From Fen-1038 sp042408355 (GTDB lineage Bacteria > Chloroflexota > Anaerolineae > Anaerolineales > Villigracilaceae): a stretch of DNA of 64,000 nt. Below the pieces are notes generated by a model. That model made no database searches. It was not told where the DNA came from and worked only from the letters and a program-made list of their open reading frames with translations. The translations under genes and the position numbers were made by a program. The DNA lies in contig JBHORD010000016.1 in the NCBI GenBank assembly GCA_042408355.1, positions 15,956 through 79,955 on the forward strand, read 5' to 3'. Positions 51,550 through 60,388 of the stretch are shown piece by piece; within the stretch, counting starts at the first letter, position 1; each line of letters begins with the position of its first letter.

Positions 51550-52269
51550 CTAATGGGGAAGCGGAATCCCCGCGTAGTTTTGTAAAGTCAGTTCAAGATA
51601 CATATTGCGAATCGTGGATTCCAGCACACTCTTGATGCGGACGCGTTCATTAGCCGGATTGTTGTTTGGGTTGAACGCAACCGGTCTTCCAAGTTTAACC
51701 TGCCGCAGTCCCGGATGCACGGTTACCGGATAAAAGCGCAAAATGCGATGGGCGCGTTCATAATACATTTCGCCCAAACGCGCAAATCCTTTTTTGAACG
51801 GGCTCATGTTGCATTGCTCATCGCGCGGCAGGGCCGGATCTTCGGGGAAGATCAACAGGCTTCTGCCCTTTTGCAAATAATCGAGGCTCATGCGGTACGT
51901 TTCCAACAACCCTTCGCCCTGCCAGACTGGGATACATTCGATGCTCCATAAAAGGCGCACAGTGATTTGCGAAAGGAAACGCGAAAAGGGCACGCTCAGC
52001 GGCGGAGGAATATGCAATTGCGGCTCGACGAAATCCTTGTTCAAATAAGCGGCGGCTTTCGACCAATCCATCATGTCGCCGACCACCCACGGATACAGGC
52101 GGATCGGCAGAGAAGAACAAACTGCGATCGGTCCCAACGCCAATGCGTGATTCGCCACATAAACCGCCGGGCCCTCCTTCGATAAATTTTCCCCGCCAGC
52201 CAATTCGCCTCCCCAAATCGAAACGTCAATCAGGCTTCTCAAAACATGATAAAGCACGTCACGCGGCAT
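51550..52269 (-). CDS. PlsC-like acyltransferase with altered catalytic motif
   Basis: About 239 residues, fold of 1-acyl-glycerol-3-phosphate acyltransferases. Motif I, normally NHxxxxD, reads NHALALG (Asn40-Gly46), so the Asp is replaced by Gly; motif III is LLIFPEDP instead of FPEGTRS. The later MSPFKKGFARLG and VTVHPGLRQVKLGRPVAF blocks are regular. The catalytic His is kept. It may have another acyl acceptor or be inactive. AGGAGG lies 5 nt before the ATG at 52269, which excludes the longer frame. Confidence 0.75.
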   Translation of the reverse strand: MPRDVLYHVLRSLIDVSIWGGELAGGENLSKEGPAVYVANHALALGPIAVCSSLPIRLYPWVVGDMMDWSKAAAYLNKDFVEPQLHIPPPLSVPFSRFLSQITVRLLWSIECIPVWQGEGLLETYRMSLDYLQKGRSLLIFPEDPALPRDEQCNMSPFKKGFARLGEMYYERAHRILRFYPVTVHPGLRQVKLGRPVAFNPNNNPANERVRIKSVLESTIRNMYLELTLQNYAGIPLPH

Positions 52270-52348
52270 AGTTCCTCCTTGTGAACGCTGGGTCGCGCTG
52301 ATTTCTATCAAGCAAAACAATGAAATAAATCAGCAAGCATAATGCTTT

Positions 52349-53434
52349 TCAGTTGCCGCATAATTTCTGATATATCTGAAGATGTTTTTGGATTGCAACC
52401 GGCGCTGCAAACTCACTCCTTACATATTGATGCGCTTCCAGACCCAATTTATACCAGCGGTCATCTTCAAGCAGGTATTTTAAGCCGGACGAAAAATCAT
52501 CATTGCCCGCAAAATATCCAAACCGGCTGGCAAAGTCATCGGGGTTGACCGAGCTTAAGATGGCACAGCGATGTGCGGCGGCTTCAACAAAGCTGACGGG
52601 CAGCCCCTCACGCGCCGAGGTGTTGATCAGAATCCAACTGCGCGAAAGGATGTCGCCGTGCCGCCGATCATCAAACTGATCCAAAAAACCGGTCATTTCA
52701 AGATTATCCAAACCCGCGTAATTTTTCCTCAACGATTCATCCCAGACGCGGTTACGGCTCGCGCCGACGGCAATGAATCTCACATCCGGGAATTGCCGCG
52801 CCAGATCGAGAAACAACTCGGGACGTTTGCGTTTATCCCAACGCGCGACAAAGCAGACGGTGGGCGCGCTTGCCTTGTCCACTTTTTCCGGAATCTCGAC
52901 CGGCGTAGGTAAAAACGCAGGTTCCGCGGGTAAGGCGTATTTTTGTCTGGCCTTTCGAGCCACGACGAATGACGCCGCGAAGCGCGCGTCGGCGCGGCGG
53001 ACCGCCCAGTGCACCAGCGCATTATCTTCATAGACGCGATTCATCCAGACCTGGAAGCGGCTGATTGTTGGCAATTCGCTTTCGATTTGCCAGTCGAGGC
53101 GATCACGCGTATCGCGAAATGTAACGACATGTTTGCGGCGAGGCATCGCTTGCCGCGCTAAAAATGTTCCAAACGAAGGCTCCTGCGAATGATAAATGTC
53201 GGCATCCGCCTGCCGATATAAACGAAAAGCCTGAAACAGATTCCGCGGTTCAAACCCCAGAACGCGCATTCCATCCAGCTCCTCAACCGGGCGCTGATCC
53301 CCGCGCCTGGGAACAACTGCCACGACTTCAACGCCGCGCCGGACAAGCTCGCGTCCGATCGAGCGAGTGGCGCGTCCGAAGCCGCCGTATTTTCCCCACG
53401 CAAACACTTCAAGACAAACAAAACAAATTCGCAT
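52349..53434 (-). CDS. Glycosyltransferase family 4-like (GT-B fold)
   Basis: About 361 residues. N-terminal ICFVCLEVFAWGKYGGFGRATRSIGRELVRRG is the acceptor-domain start, VCFVARWDKRKRPELFLDLARQFPDVRFIAVG the donor-domain start, and SREGLPVSFVEAAAHRCAILSS (as AREGLPVSFVEAAA) the E-x7-E-like nucleotide-sugar site. Sugar and acceptor unknown. The Met at 53434 is chosen because the family fold begins there; the open frame extends another 68 codons upstream without homology. galK lies upstream on the same strand. Confidence 0.85.
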   Translation of the reverse strand: MRICFVCLEVFAWGKYGGFGRATRSIGRELVRRGVEVVAVVPRRGDQRPVEELDGMRVLGFEPRNLFQAFRLYRQADADIYHSQEPSFGTFLARQAMPRRKHVVTFRDTRDRLDWQIESELPTISRFQVWMNRVYEDNALVHWAVRRADARFAASFVVARKARQKYALPAEPAFLPTPVEIPEKVDKASAPTVCFVARWDKRKRPELFLDLARQFPDVRFIAVGASRNRVWDESLRKNYAGLDNLEMTGFLDQFDDRRHGDILSRSWILINTSAREGLPVSFVEAAAHRCAILSSVNPDDFASRFGYFAGNDDFSSGLKYLLEDDRWYKLGLEAHQYVRSEFAAPVAIQKHLQIYQKLCGN

Positions 53435-53471
53435 GATTATTTTTTGTCGAATACCTTGAAAGTAAAGCGCT

Positions 53472-53660
53472 TCATGTTGATCCGCTACCGATGAAAGTTT
53501 GAACTGCTCCGCGATTCGGCGGCTCTGCATCTTTGCGTTTTTGCCTGCGGCCGGCGCATCCAGCGAGGGAAGGCATTGTTGTGCAACGGCGTGAACACAT
53601 CGCCCTTTCCAATCGCGCTTTGACAGGCGGAAATTCATGATTAAGAATCAAGAGGCGCAT
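53472..53660 (-). pseudogene. Possible remnant of a second glycosyltransferase gene
   Basis: The frame starts MRLLILNHEFPPV, which is exactly how many GT-B glycosyltransferases begin (...NHEFPPxGGG...), but then turns into a Cys/Arg/Ala-rich stretch with no family features and stops after 62 codons. It overlaps the last 20 bases of galK and lies 38 bases before the intact glycosyltransferase gene. Read as a start that lost its body by deletion or frameshift; the short match could be chance. Confidence 0.25.
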
Positions 53661-54855
53661 TCAGCCTGCCGTCCCATTCGTGTATGATGCCTGCGCCAGA
53701 TGAAGCCCTGCAAATATAAGTCTCAGAATGAAGTCTGGTTTCGGCCTCATAACCCGCGACGAGCTTTTCAACAAAATCATTGACCTTTTCCCGCGCCACC
53801 AGATTGACCGTGCATCCGCCGAAACCGGCTCCCGTCAAGCGCGCGCCGTAACAACCTTCCAGCGACTGCGCAATGCGCGCCATCACATCCAATTCGGGAC
53901 AGGATACTTCATACAAATCGCGCAGGCTCGCATGACATTGATTCATCAGACGACCGAACGCGCCGACGCCGCCGCGTTCCAGCAAATCAATGGCGCGCCT
54001 CGTTCGTTCGATTTCCTCAACAACGTGGCGGGCGCGCTTTTCGACATCTTTACTCAGCTTCGAACACAGCCGGTTAAAGTCCTCCACACTCACATCGCGC
54101 AGAGCTTTGATCTCCGGCAAATCTTCGCGTAAGACGCGCACCGCTTCTTCGCAGGCTGCGCGCCGATCATTGTATGCGCTGTTCACCAGCGAGCGCCGCA
54201 CAGACGTATCCGCGATGACGATGGCTGCGTCTTCTGGCAGCGGCAGTGACCGATATTCCAGCGACCTGCAATCCAACAGCATCAGGCGGTCCGCTTCGCC
54301 GCATGCGGACGCGAATTGATCCATGATGCCGCAATTCACGCCCACGTATTGATTCTCCGCGCGCTGGCAAAGCAAAGCCAGTTCCATCGGCTTGATTTTC
54401 CAGCCGCCGAGATTCATCCATGCCGCGCCGAACGCCAATTCGACCGACGCCGAAGAACTCAGACCCGCGCCGCGCGGCACCTCCGAGGCGAAGACCGCGT
54501 TCATGCCGTCCACCAATAAACCCTTTTCCATCAATGACCACGCCACTCCAGCGGGATATTTCGCCCAGCCCTCAAGCGGCGAACCGTCAAGAGAAGATTT
54601 TGAAAAAATGCTCTGTAATGTGAATGAAGTTACTTGGTTATTGAAATCGGCCGCGACAATTGTTGAACCGTCCGAGCCGGATGGAGAAAAAGCGATATAA
54701 GTGGCGCGGTCAATCGCGGCGGGCAGGACAAAACCGTCGTTGTAATCCACATGCTCGCCGAGCAGATTCACGCGCCCCGGCGCGCGAGCGATGAAGGCCG
54801 GGTCCGATCCAAATTTCTCGCGAAAGATTCGTGCGATGTGATCTTGAATGGTCAT
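53641..54855 (-). CDS. galK: Galactokinase
   Basis: 404 residues. GHMP-kinase motifs: ARAPGRVNLLGEHVDYNDGFVLPAAI (galactose signature), PRGAGLSSSASVELAFG (phosphate loop), and LTGAGFGGCTVNLV near the C-terminus. It phosphorylates galactose at C1 (Leloir pathway). galT and galE are absent nearby. The ATG at 54855 is chosen; the open frame runs 100 codons further upstream through a palindromic repeat with no homology. AAGGG lies 9 nt before the ATG and TACAAT about 30 nt above. Confidence 0.94.
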   Translation of the reverse strand: MTIQDHIARIFREKFGSDPAFIARAPGRVNLLGEHVDYNDGFVLPAAIDRATYIAFSPSGSDGSTIVAADFNNQVTSFTLQSIFSKSSLDGSPLEGWAKYPAGVAWSLMEKGLLVDGMNAVFASEVPRGAGLSSSASVELAFGAAWMNLGGWKIKPMELALLCQRAENQYVGVNCGIMDQFASACGEADRLMLLDCRSLEYRSLPLPEDAAIVIADTSVRRSLVNSAYNDRRAACEEAVRVLREDLPEIKALRDVSVEDFNRLCSKLSKDVEKRARHVVEEIERTRRAIDLLERGGVGAFGRLMNQCHASLRDLYEVSCPELDVMARIAQSLEGCYGARLTGAGFGGCTVNLVAREKVNDFVEKLVAGYEAETRLHSETYICRASSGAGIIHEWDGRLNAPLDS

Positions 54856-54908
54856 CGAGGAAACCCTTTGAGCAATGTCGTTCGTATTGTAACGCCTGAA
54901 TTGAATCA

Positions 54909-54996
54909 TGTCATTGCGAACCGCGCTTTGGCGGCGAAGCCATCGGCTTGTTGAAAAACGAGATCGCCGCGTTCCCTGCGGCCGCCCGCAACGACA
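54909..54996. repeat. 'GTCATTGCGA' dispersed palindromic repeat
   Basis: TGTCATTGCG (54909-54918) and CGCAACGACA (54987-54996) are outer arms with one mismatch; inside, GCGGCGAAGCCATC faces GAGATCGCCGCG. This is the layout of the CGTCATTGCGAG...GAAGCAATCTC elements dispersed in many genomes. It lies between galK and the sigma-factor gene, transcribed divergently. Confidence 0.6.
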
Positions 54997-55061
54997 TTGA
55001 AAATGGCGTCTCATTTTCGGCTCGAACGGGATTATCCTATTAAGGACATGATAGAAACCCG

Positions 55062-55667
55062 ATGGACAAGTCTGCAATACGCGAAGGCGCACTCTCAGCG
55101 ATGAAAATCCGCAAACAGCCGCGCGGACTTTCCCCGTCCGCCCACGCCGAATCAAATTCCAGCGCGTTCGAGGCGATTTTCAAGGAGCATTGGGCATCCG
55201 TCTACCGCCATCTTGTGCGTTTGGTCGGCGATCCGGCGGAGGCGGAAGACCTGGCGCTCGAAACATTCCTGCGGCTTCATCAAAGGAAACCCGATTCGCA
55301 AAGCGATTTCAATCCCGGCGGCTGGCTGTACCGCGTGGCAACCAATCTCGGGCTGCAATCCATCCGCAGTTTCAAGCGCCGCGAGTTTTACGAATTGACT
55401 GCAGGCAAAGACGCGCTCGAACAGACAGCCGAGGGACAGCCTGCAAAAATTCAGGCCGATGAAGAAGAGAGACAACTTGCCCGCCTCGTTCTTTCACGCA
55501 TGAATTCCAAACAGTCGCAGTTGCTCATTATGCGTTATTCAGGAATGTCTTATAAAGAAATCGCCGGGGCCATGAAGCTTTCGCCAACATCCATTGGCCC
55601 GCTACTACTGCGCGCAGAACGTGAATTTGAGAAACGTTATCGCGCCATGAATCAGGAGAAGCCATGA
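55062..55667 (+). CDS. ECF-type RNA polymerase sigma factor
   Basis: 201 residues. Region 2 (FEAIFKEHWASVYRHLVRLVGDPAEAEDLALETFLRLHQ...PGGWLYRVATNLGLQSIRSFKRRE) and region 4 (SRMNSKQSQLLIMRYSGMSYKEIAGAMKLSPTSIGPLLLRAEREFEKRY) are typical of ECF factors. An N-terminal ~35 residues of low conservation may be untranslated; Met14 at 55101 is an alternative start. Its stop overlaps the anti-sigma gene (ATGA). Together they form a signal-responsive pair; target promoters are unknown. Confidence 0.9.
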   Translation: MDKSAIREGALSAMKIRKQPRGLSPSAHAESNSSAFEAIFKEHWASVYRHLVRLVGDPAEAEDLALETFLRLHQRKPDSQSDFNPGGWLYRVATNLGLQSIRSFKRREFYELTAGKDALEQTAEGQPAKIQADEEERQLARLVLSRMNSKQSQLLIMRYSGMSYKEIAGAMKLSPTSIGPLLLRAEREFEKRYRAMNQEKP

Positions 55668-56821
55668 ACAAGCATCTGAACGATGGTCAACTGCGCGCCG
55701 CCCTTGACGGCGAATTGAACGCAAGCGAACTTCGGCATCTCGAATCTTGCGCTGTGTGCCGCGCGCGTCAAGACGCCTTGCAACTTCAAGTCAAACGGAC
55801 TGCCAGCAAACTATCATTCCTTTCTTCAGGCAACGAGCAAGTTCTTTCGGAAAGAACCGCCATGTATCGTTTCCAACAAAAACAAATTCAAAAGGAGAAA
55901 CCCATGCCAAAAAAGATATTCGCTTCGCCGATTTTGCAGGTCGGCACAGCCATTGTGCTGATTCTTGCAGTGGTGCTTTCGATCCCCAGCACGCGCGCCT
56001 TTGCGGGCCAATTGCTCGACCTGTTCAGAGTCCAACAAGTGACCGTCGTCCCGATTGACGCCAGCGGCTTGCAACAGCTGACCGGCAACAGCACGCTTGG
56101 AAAACAAATCAGCCAGTTGATCTCAAGCTCGACGCAGGAATTGCAAAAACCCGGCGCGCCAGTCAGCGCGGCCAGCGCGGCGGACGCAAGTCAAAAGGCG
56201 GGCTTCACTGTGCGGCTTCCACAAAACATGATGCCGTCACGCATCACCGTGTTGGGACATTCCGCGTATAACTTTACGATTGACCGCACGAAAGCGCAGG
56301 CTTTGCTCGATGAAGCCGGACGCAGTGATCTCGTCTTGCCGCAATCCATTGACGGCGCGGTCATCTCGGTGACCGTCCCCGCTTCGGTCCGCGCCGATTA
56401 CGGTTCCTGCCCCGACCCGGCAGCGGCGGATGTCGCCCAACAGGGATCCATGAGCCGGCAATATCCCGACTGCGTCATCATGGCGCAACTCCCAAGCCCG
56501 GTCGTCAGCGCGCCGGCGAACGTCAATGTTGCCCAGCTTGCCCAGATCGGACTCGAATTCACCGGCATGAACAAAGATCAAGCCGCGGCTTTCGCTCAAA
56601 GTGTTGATTGGACTTCGACTCTTGTCGTCCCGATCCCAAAGAACGCCGCCACGTATCAGCAGGTGCAGGTGGACGGTGTAACCGGCACGCTCATTCAGCG
56701 TCCGGCCGACGATGCGCCGCAATACGTTTTGCTGTGGGTCAAGAACGGCATCGTGTACACGATTGGCTCGCTGGGCACGAATTCACAGCAAGCCATTGAC
56801 ATGGCGAACTCGCTTCAATAA
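55664..56821 (+). CDS. Transmembrane anti-sigma factor with zinc-finger-like motif
   Basis: 385 residues. The cytosolic end carries the ZAS motif H25-x3-C29-x2-C32 (RHLESCAVC), which grips ECF sigma factors. One membrane helix (ca. 88-108) leads to an external domain of ~270 residues with two repeats of a DUF4367-like fold (GFTVRLPQNMMPSRITVLG..., and YQQVQVDGVTGTLIQRPADDAPQYVLLWVKNGIVYTIGSLG). It most likely holds the sigma factor encoded just upstream until an envelope signal releases it. Confidence 0.85.
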   Translation: MNKHLNDGQLRAALDGELNASELRHLESCAVCRARQDALQLQVKRTASKLSFLSSGNEQVLSERTAMYRFQQKQIQKEKPMPKKIFASPILQVGTAIVLILAVVLSIPSTRAFAGQLLDLFRVQQVTVVPIDASGLQQLTGNSTLGKQISQLISSSTQELQKPGAPVSAASAADASQKAGFTVRLPQNMMPSRITVLGHSAYNFTIDRTKAQALLDEAGRSDLVLPQSIDGAVISVTVPASVRADYGSCPDPAAADVAQQGSMSRQYPDCVIMAQLPSPVVSAPANVNVAQLAQIGLEFTGMNKDQAAAFAQSVDWTSTLVVPIPKNAATYQQVQVDGVTGTLIQRPADDAPQYVLLWVKNGIVYTIGSLGTNSQQAIDMANSLQ

Positions 56822-56921
56822 GCGGCATCAGTTCAATCGCCCGGTTGTCCGCGCCGGAGTCGCCTCCTCCGGCGCGGTCTATGAAACACATAAATTCAAA
56901 CATCATCGAAGAGCGCCACGA

Positions 56922-57704
56922 ATGAATCCCCAAACATCAAGCCTGAAACAGTTGGTTGCCTTTTTTATTCTTGCCTTCGTCATTGGATGGCTGGCCTGGG
57001 TTCCTCTGCTCGTAAACCCATCAGGGCCAGCCTGGAGCGCATTTATTTTCCTCTTCAGCCCGGCCATTTCAGCATTATTGGTCGCAGGAATCACGAATAA
57101 ATGGGCCGGGGTAAAAGGTATATTGAAATGTTACTTGCTCTGGAAGTTTCATTTCAAATGGTACCTGCTGGCCTTTCTCCTCATCCCCGCCATTTTCTTC
57201 CTGGCGATTTTGATCTTGTTCCGAGGCAACGATCAATCACTGTGGACAAATGCTCCCTGGTATTTTGTCGCCGCCAGCTTTCTGTACTTGATGTTCATCA
57301 ACTCCGGGGAGGAGATCGGCTGGCGAGGTTTTGCGTTGCCGCGTCTTCAAAGCATTATCCCGAATCCATTGATTGCCAGTATCATCCTCGGCGTAATCTG
57401 GGGAGCGTGGCATTTGCCGCAATACTTTGTTCCAGGTCAGCCCAACATTCCCGTAATTCCATTCTTATTGCTCATCGCTGGCCTCTCAATTATCTACACG
57501 GTCGTGTTCAACAACACGCGAGGAAGCCTGCTTTTCGCCGTCATTCTCCATGCCAGCACAGACATCGTGCCAAGGATAGTTCAAATTGCAAATTTCGGTT
57601 CCAACCTATGGTGGCTGATCGACGCGTTGATATGGGCGTCAGGAATCATTTTATACCTGGTCGCAAAAGAATCCGCTTCCGGCAAAGTAGTAAACTATTC
57701 TTAA
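56922..57704 (+). CDS. CPBP-family intramembrane metalloprotease
   Basis: About 260 residues, 7-8 membrane helices. The three CPBP motifs are complete: NSGEEIGWRGFALPRLQ (EExxxR), GVIWGAWHLPQYF (FxxxH-type) and VILHASTDI (HxxxD/N). Relatives include Rce1-type CAAX proteases and bacteriocin-immunity proteins; substrate unknown. The ATG at 56922 follows the anti-sigma gene by 100 nt; it could belong to the same stress-linked transcript, for instance by cleaving the anti-sigma protein, which is speculation. Confidence 0.85.
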   Translation: MNPQTSSLKQLVAFFILAFVIGWLAWVPLLVNPSGPAWSAFIFLFSPAISALLVAGITNKWAGVKGILKCYLLWKFHFKWYLLAFLLIPAIFFLAILILFRGNDQSLWTNAPWYFVAASFLYLMFINSGEEIGWRGFALPRLQSIIPNPLIASIILGVIWGAWHLPQYFVPGQPNIPVIPFLLLIAGLSIIYTVVFNNTRGSLLFAVILHASTDIVPRIVQIANFGSNLWWLIDALIWASGIILYLVAKESASGKVVNYS

Positions 57705-57745
57705 CCACGTTCTTCATAATTAGGAACAATCTAGAAATTTGAACA

Positions 57746-58666
57746 ATGGACAATATTCCTGCCATCGAAACACATGAGTTACGCAAAGTCTTCGGCGAGC
57801 GCGCCGCGGTAAAAGGACTCACCCTGCAAGTTAATCAGGGTGAAGTGTTCGGATTCCTCGGTCCAAACGGCGCGGGGAAAACCACCTCGATGAAGATGCT
57901 GCTAGGTTTGATCGCGCCGACCTCCGGCTCAGCCTCGATGCTCGGCTACCCCATCGGCAATCGCGCCGCACTCCGACATATCGGCTTTCTGCCCGAGCAT
58001 TTTCGGTTTCCCGAATGGCTGACCGCAGGCGAGTTCCTTGATATACACGGACATTTATACGGCATGGAGACTCACGATCTTAGATCACGGATCAGTGAAC
58101 TGCTGGAGCGCGTCGGTCTTGCAGATTTTCGCAATAAACTTCTGCGAACATTCTCAAAGGGAATGCTCCAGCGCATCGGACTTGCCCAGGCTTTGCTCAA
58201 TCGCCCGAGGCTGGTTTTTCTCGATGAGCCGACCTCCGGCCTCGATCCGGTTGGACGGCGTTTGGTGCGCGACATCATTCATGAATTGCGGGAGGAAGGC
58301 ACAAGCGTTTTTCTCAATTCTCATTTGTTGAGCGAGATCGAAGTCACGTGCGACCGTGTGGCTTTCATCCGCCACGGAGAAGTGGCGCGCGTTCTCGAGC
58401 TGGCTTCGCTGGATACGAAACAATCGGATGTGAAAATCCGCACCGGCGGCCTCACGCAGGAGATCATTTCCGGTCTGGCGCAATGGGGAAAGAATATTCG
58501 AGCGAACGGTGAAACATTGAATTTGACAATCTCCACTGAAACTGCGCTCCCTGAGATTACGCGTTATCTGGTCGCCAAAGGCGTTGAGGTGTACGCCATC
58601 ATACCTCAGCGCGTCTCACTCGAAGACATTTTCATCGAAACGGTCGGGAGGGATGGCAGTTTATGA
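57746..58666 (+). CDS. ABC transporter ATP-binding protein
   Basis: 306 residues. Walker A GPNGAGKTT, signature FSKGMLQRI, Walker B LVFLDEPTSGLDP, H-loop LNSHLLSE. The C-terminal accessory domain resembles the CcmA/NatA-like ATPases that partner with ABC-2 permeases. Its stop overlaps the permease start (ATGA), so they form one exporter. It lies 41 nt after the CPBP gene, probably in one operon with the sigma/anti-sigma pair. Confidence 0.92.
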   Translation: MDNIPAIETHELRKVFGERAAVKGLTLQVNQGEVFGFLGPNGAGKTTSMKMLLGLIAPTSGSASMLGYPIGNRAALRHIGFLPEHFRFPEWLTAGEFLDIHGHLYGMETHDLRSRISELLERVGLADFRNKLLRTFSKGMLQRIGLAQALLNRPRLVFLDEPTSGLDPVGRRLVRDIIHELREEGTSVFLNSHLLSEIEVTCDRVAFIRHGEVARVLELASLDTKQSDVKIRTGGLTQEIISGLAQWGKNIRANGETLNLTISTETALPEITRYLVAKGVEVYAIIPQRVSLEDIFIETVGRDGSL

Positions 58667-59529
58667 ACAGCATTTGGACAATCACGCGCATGACATTCCG
58701 CGAAGCGATCCGCCGTCGAATCGTATTGACCGGATTGATACTCGGTTTGTGTTTTATCATCATTTATGCCATCGGCTTTCACTTCATATACACTTCAATT
58801 AGAAGCGCCGAGGCCAGGGCGCAAAACGATCCATCACAGCAGGCGCTGGTGCGGATCGCGGATACTGAAGGGGTGAACACATTGATGCTGGCCGGGCTGT
58901 ACGCGGTCACGTTTCTTTCAATCGCGATGGCGGCCTTGCTCGCCGCGGACACGTTGGCAGGCGAGATCAACTCCGGCACAATCCAGACTATCGTGACCAA
59001 GCCCATCCGCCGCTCGGACGTTGTCCTCGGTAAATGGCTTGGCTTCGCGTTTCTGCTCCTCCTATATTTCCTGTTGATGGCTGGCGGCACGGTATTGAGC
59101 GTGTTCTTCCAATCGGGATACGCGCCTCGCAATTTAGCAGTCGGAATGGCATTGATCTATTTTGAAGATCTTCTGGTCATGTCCATTTCGATGGCATGTT
59201 CCAGTTCATTATCCGCATTGGCAACCGGCGGCGTGGTCTTCGGTTTATATGGTCTGGCGTTCATCGGCGGATGGATCGAACAGTTCGGCGCGGTGATACA
59301 AAATTCCACAGCCGTCAAGGTGGGAATCATCGCAAGCCTGATCATGCCAAGCGAATCTCTCTGGCGAAGGGCCGCCTATGAGATGCAGACGCCTTTGGCA
59401 GGAGCATTGGGCATGTCGCCATTCGGGGCGACATCCGTGCCAAGTCCGCTGATGATCGCTTATACAGCAGTTTACTTGTTGGCGGCCTTATGGATTGCCA
59501 TACGCGCCTTCGGGAAACGCGATTTGTAA
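58663..59529 (+). CDS. ABC-2 type transporter permease
   Basis: 288 residues, six membrane helices and a long first external loop. FREAIRRRIVLTGLILG at the N-terminus and the loop GEINSGTIQTIVTKPIRRSDVVLGKWLG are the ABC-2/NosY-like marks. It is driven by the ATPase encoded upstream, overlapping by 4 nt. Exported substrate unknown; context suggests an envelope-stress response. Confidence 0.9.
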   Translation: MNSIWTITRMTFREAIRRRIVLTGLILGLCFIIIYAIGFHFIYTSIRSAEARAQNDPSQQALVRIADTEGVNTLMLAGLYAVTFLSIAMAALLAADTLAGEINSGTIQTIVTKPIRRSDVVLGKWLGFAFLLLLYFLLMAGGTVLSVFFQSGYAPRNLAVGMALIYFEDLLVMSISMACSSSLSALATGGVVFGLYGLAFIGGWIEQFGAVIQNSTAVKVGIIASLIMPSESLWRRAAYEMQTPLAGALGMSPFGATSVPSPLMIAYTAVYLLAALWIAIRAFGKRDL

Positions 59530-60072
59530 AATCAGAAACATAAATCAACGGCACTTGCCCGGTCTCCGCGCGCTTCGCAGTGAAGAAGCCTTTTTGCAGC
59601 GGAATCATTTGCGTTTTGCGCAGAGTCTAACCACATGTTTGACTCGCATATTTCACGAAACAGCCCCGGCAGACTTATCACGCCGTTGTTTGCCTGATTC
59701 ATTGATACGGCGCGCAACGGAACTGCGAATCAAATTTCCCAAAGTCCTTGTTCGGGAATGAACAATTCCTCTTGTTCTCATGTACGCTCCAGTGTAAAAT
59801 GGATAAATCTGGTGTAGAATATCCGCACACAGAGGTGAGTTCGGAAGGACAAAATCATTTTGAACGGCCTGCAAATCGAAGTCTGTCGGATCATGATGTT
59901 TCCCCCGGCGGGGACAGGCTCGCAGTTGGCTGGCAAAGGTTTAATTACTGATCTGAATACAAGTGAATCTTACGCGACGAACATGCAGGCAGGCGTACTT
60001 GCACGGTGAGTATTTTGTGGTCACGTGAAGCGATACGTTTGAAGTTACAAGCCATAAATCAGGAGATTTCGC
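59530..60072. other. Gene-free stretch before the V/A-ATPase operon
   Basis: 543 bases without a credible gene; the short frames here lack ribosome sites and homology. A weak hairpin with a T-run near 59568-59597 could end the ABC transcript. TGTAGAAT near 59811-59818 is a possible -10 for the ATPase operon, leaving a leader of ~250 nt. I recognised no riboswitch in that leader. Confidence 0.4.
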
Positions 60073-60387
60073 TTGAACGAGAAAACCATCCAACAAGTAC
60101 TCGAGATCGAACAGCAAGCGGACGCGATCCATGCGCAGGCTTTGCGCGAAGCGGAAAAGATTCCGCTTCAAGCCGAGCAGGAGGCGCAGGCGCTGATCGA
60201 AAAGGCTCGCGCCGAGGCAGAGGAAGAAGCCCGTACAATGATCGCCAAGGCTCAGGCAGAGGAAGAACGCCAACGCATCCTCGCCGATGCGGAGAAGACC
60301 ATCCAGCGTACCGAGGCCGTGGCGAAGACAAACTTCAACAAAGCCGTCGCGTACGTGCTCAACCGAGTCAGCGGCAGGGAATCCTGA
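60073..60387 (+). CDS. V/A-type ATPase peripheral-stalk subunit H/G
   Basis: 104 residues, one long charged helix (EIEQQADAIHAQALREAEKIPLQAEQEAQALIEKARAEAEEEARTMIAKAQAEEERQ) as in subunit G/H of bacterial and archaeal ATPases, which pairs with subunit E to form the peripheral stalk. TTG start with AGGAG exactly 7 nt upstream. First gene of the ATPase operon. Assignment relies on coiled-coil pattern and position. Confidence 0.8.
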   Translation: MNEKTIQQVLEIEQQADAIHAQALREAEKIPLQAEQEAQALIEKARAEAEEEARTMIAKAQAEEERQRILADAEKTIQRTEAVAKTNFNKAVAYVLNRVSGRES

Positions 60388-60388
60388 A

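Noticed and set aside
54856..55155. 100-codon upstream extension of galactokinase
   Set aside because: Passes through a dispersed palindromic repeat and has no homology; the family start is the Met at 54855.
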